DNA from: Thalassococcus sp. S3
GTDB taxonomy: Bacteria; Pseudomonadota; Alphaproteobacteria; Rhodobacterales; Rhodobacteraceae
Length of the DNA stretch: 64,000 nt
Assembly (NCBI RefSeq): GCF_004216475.1
Contig: NZ_CP022303.1
Coordinates: forward strand, 4,154,001-4,218,000
Direction of reading: 5' to 3'
Numbering within the stretch: position 1 is the first letter of the stretch; each line of letters begins with the position of its first letter. A program made the position numbers and the translations under genes. Below are positions 63,965 to 64,000 of the stretch, in pieces. A model generated the notes under the pieces. The model was given only the letters and a program-made list of their open reading frames with translations, was not told the DNA's origin and ran no database searches.

Positions 63965-64000
63965 ATCTTTCCTCCCAAAGGTGCCCCGTTCGGGGCGTCG

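Overview
The window reads as one contiguous piece of the chromosome of a GC-rich alphaproteobacterium, most probably a marine Rhodobacterales species (Roseobacter clade). The support is the combination of a crotonyl-CoA carboxylase/reductase and ethylmalonyl-CoA mutase pair (ethylmalonyl-CoA pathway), an sdhC-sdhD-sdhA-lipoprotein-sdhB order, an HvrA-type H-NS protein, a LuxR/LuxI pair with an overlapping small gene, a DctPQM TRAP transporter and an RTX-tailed secreted hydrolase. I do not name a species. No tRNA, rRNA, CRISPR array, insertion sequence, integrase or origin was found.

Layout. 1-10,500: a truncated S49 peptidase, an ABC-2 exporter (ATPase and permease), an EamA transporter, an enoyl-CoA hydratase-like protein, an XRE regulator, a membrane-anchored AraC regulator divergent from a serine hydrolase with a Ca-binding RTX tail, then a visibly AT-richer patch with one orphan gene. 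10,700-25,300: core housekeeping: M3 peptidase, a MoeB-like/dut/coaBC operon, chaN and rpoH, cobU-cobC, a GST, comM, and an rsmI-yraN-gshB-esterase operon divergent from an LpoA-like lipoprotein. 25,300-38,000: glnD, murJ, a rhomboid that lacks its catalytic residues, trpS, a striking cluster of inverted repeats, a class IV aminotransferase, a LysR/YciI pair, usp, argS, and nfuA-tsaB-rimI. 38,100-44,600: a BMP-type nucleoside ABC transporter (four genes), a TSUP exporter and a TIGR02186 protein. 44,600-50,900: a RecD-like helicase, luxI, luxR and its overlapping small gene, ccr and a PlsB-like acyltransferase. 50,975-55,700: ecm, hvrA, deoD, a DUF1989 protein and small secreted or membrane proteins. 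55,885-64,000: the sdh operon and a TRAP dicarboxylate-type transporter.

How they work together. The ccr and ecm genes handle acetyl-CoA assimilation, and the sdh operon oxidises the succinate at the end of that route; a C4-dicarboxylate-type TRAP system lies next to sdh. The ABC nucleoside importer and the purine nucleoside phosphorylase are plausible partners in nucleoside salvage. LuxR/LuxI form a self-contained quorum-sensing circuit.

The most unusual items are: (1) a 75-codon chimeric ORF in the sdh operon whose first third is SdhB-like and last third SdhA-like, apparently the scar of a tandem sdh duplication, translationally coupled to an FkbM methyltransferase; (2) an 86-nt cloverleaf-like array of three hairpins with 3-nt loops inside a closing stem, after trpS; (3) a rhomboid pseudoprotease; (4) paired GTGATCAC palindromes 21 bp apart upstream of sdhC; (5) a 36-bp tandem duplication at the overlapping 3' ends of comM and an esterase; and (6) an orphan gene in the AT-richer patch. 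All functional calls come from reading the sequence without database searches.
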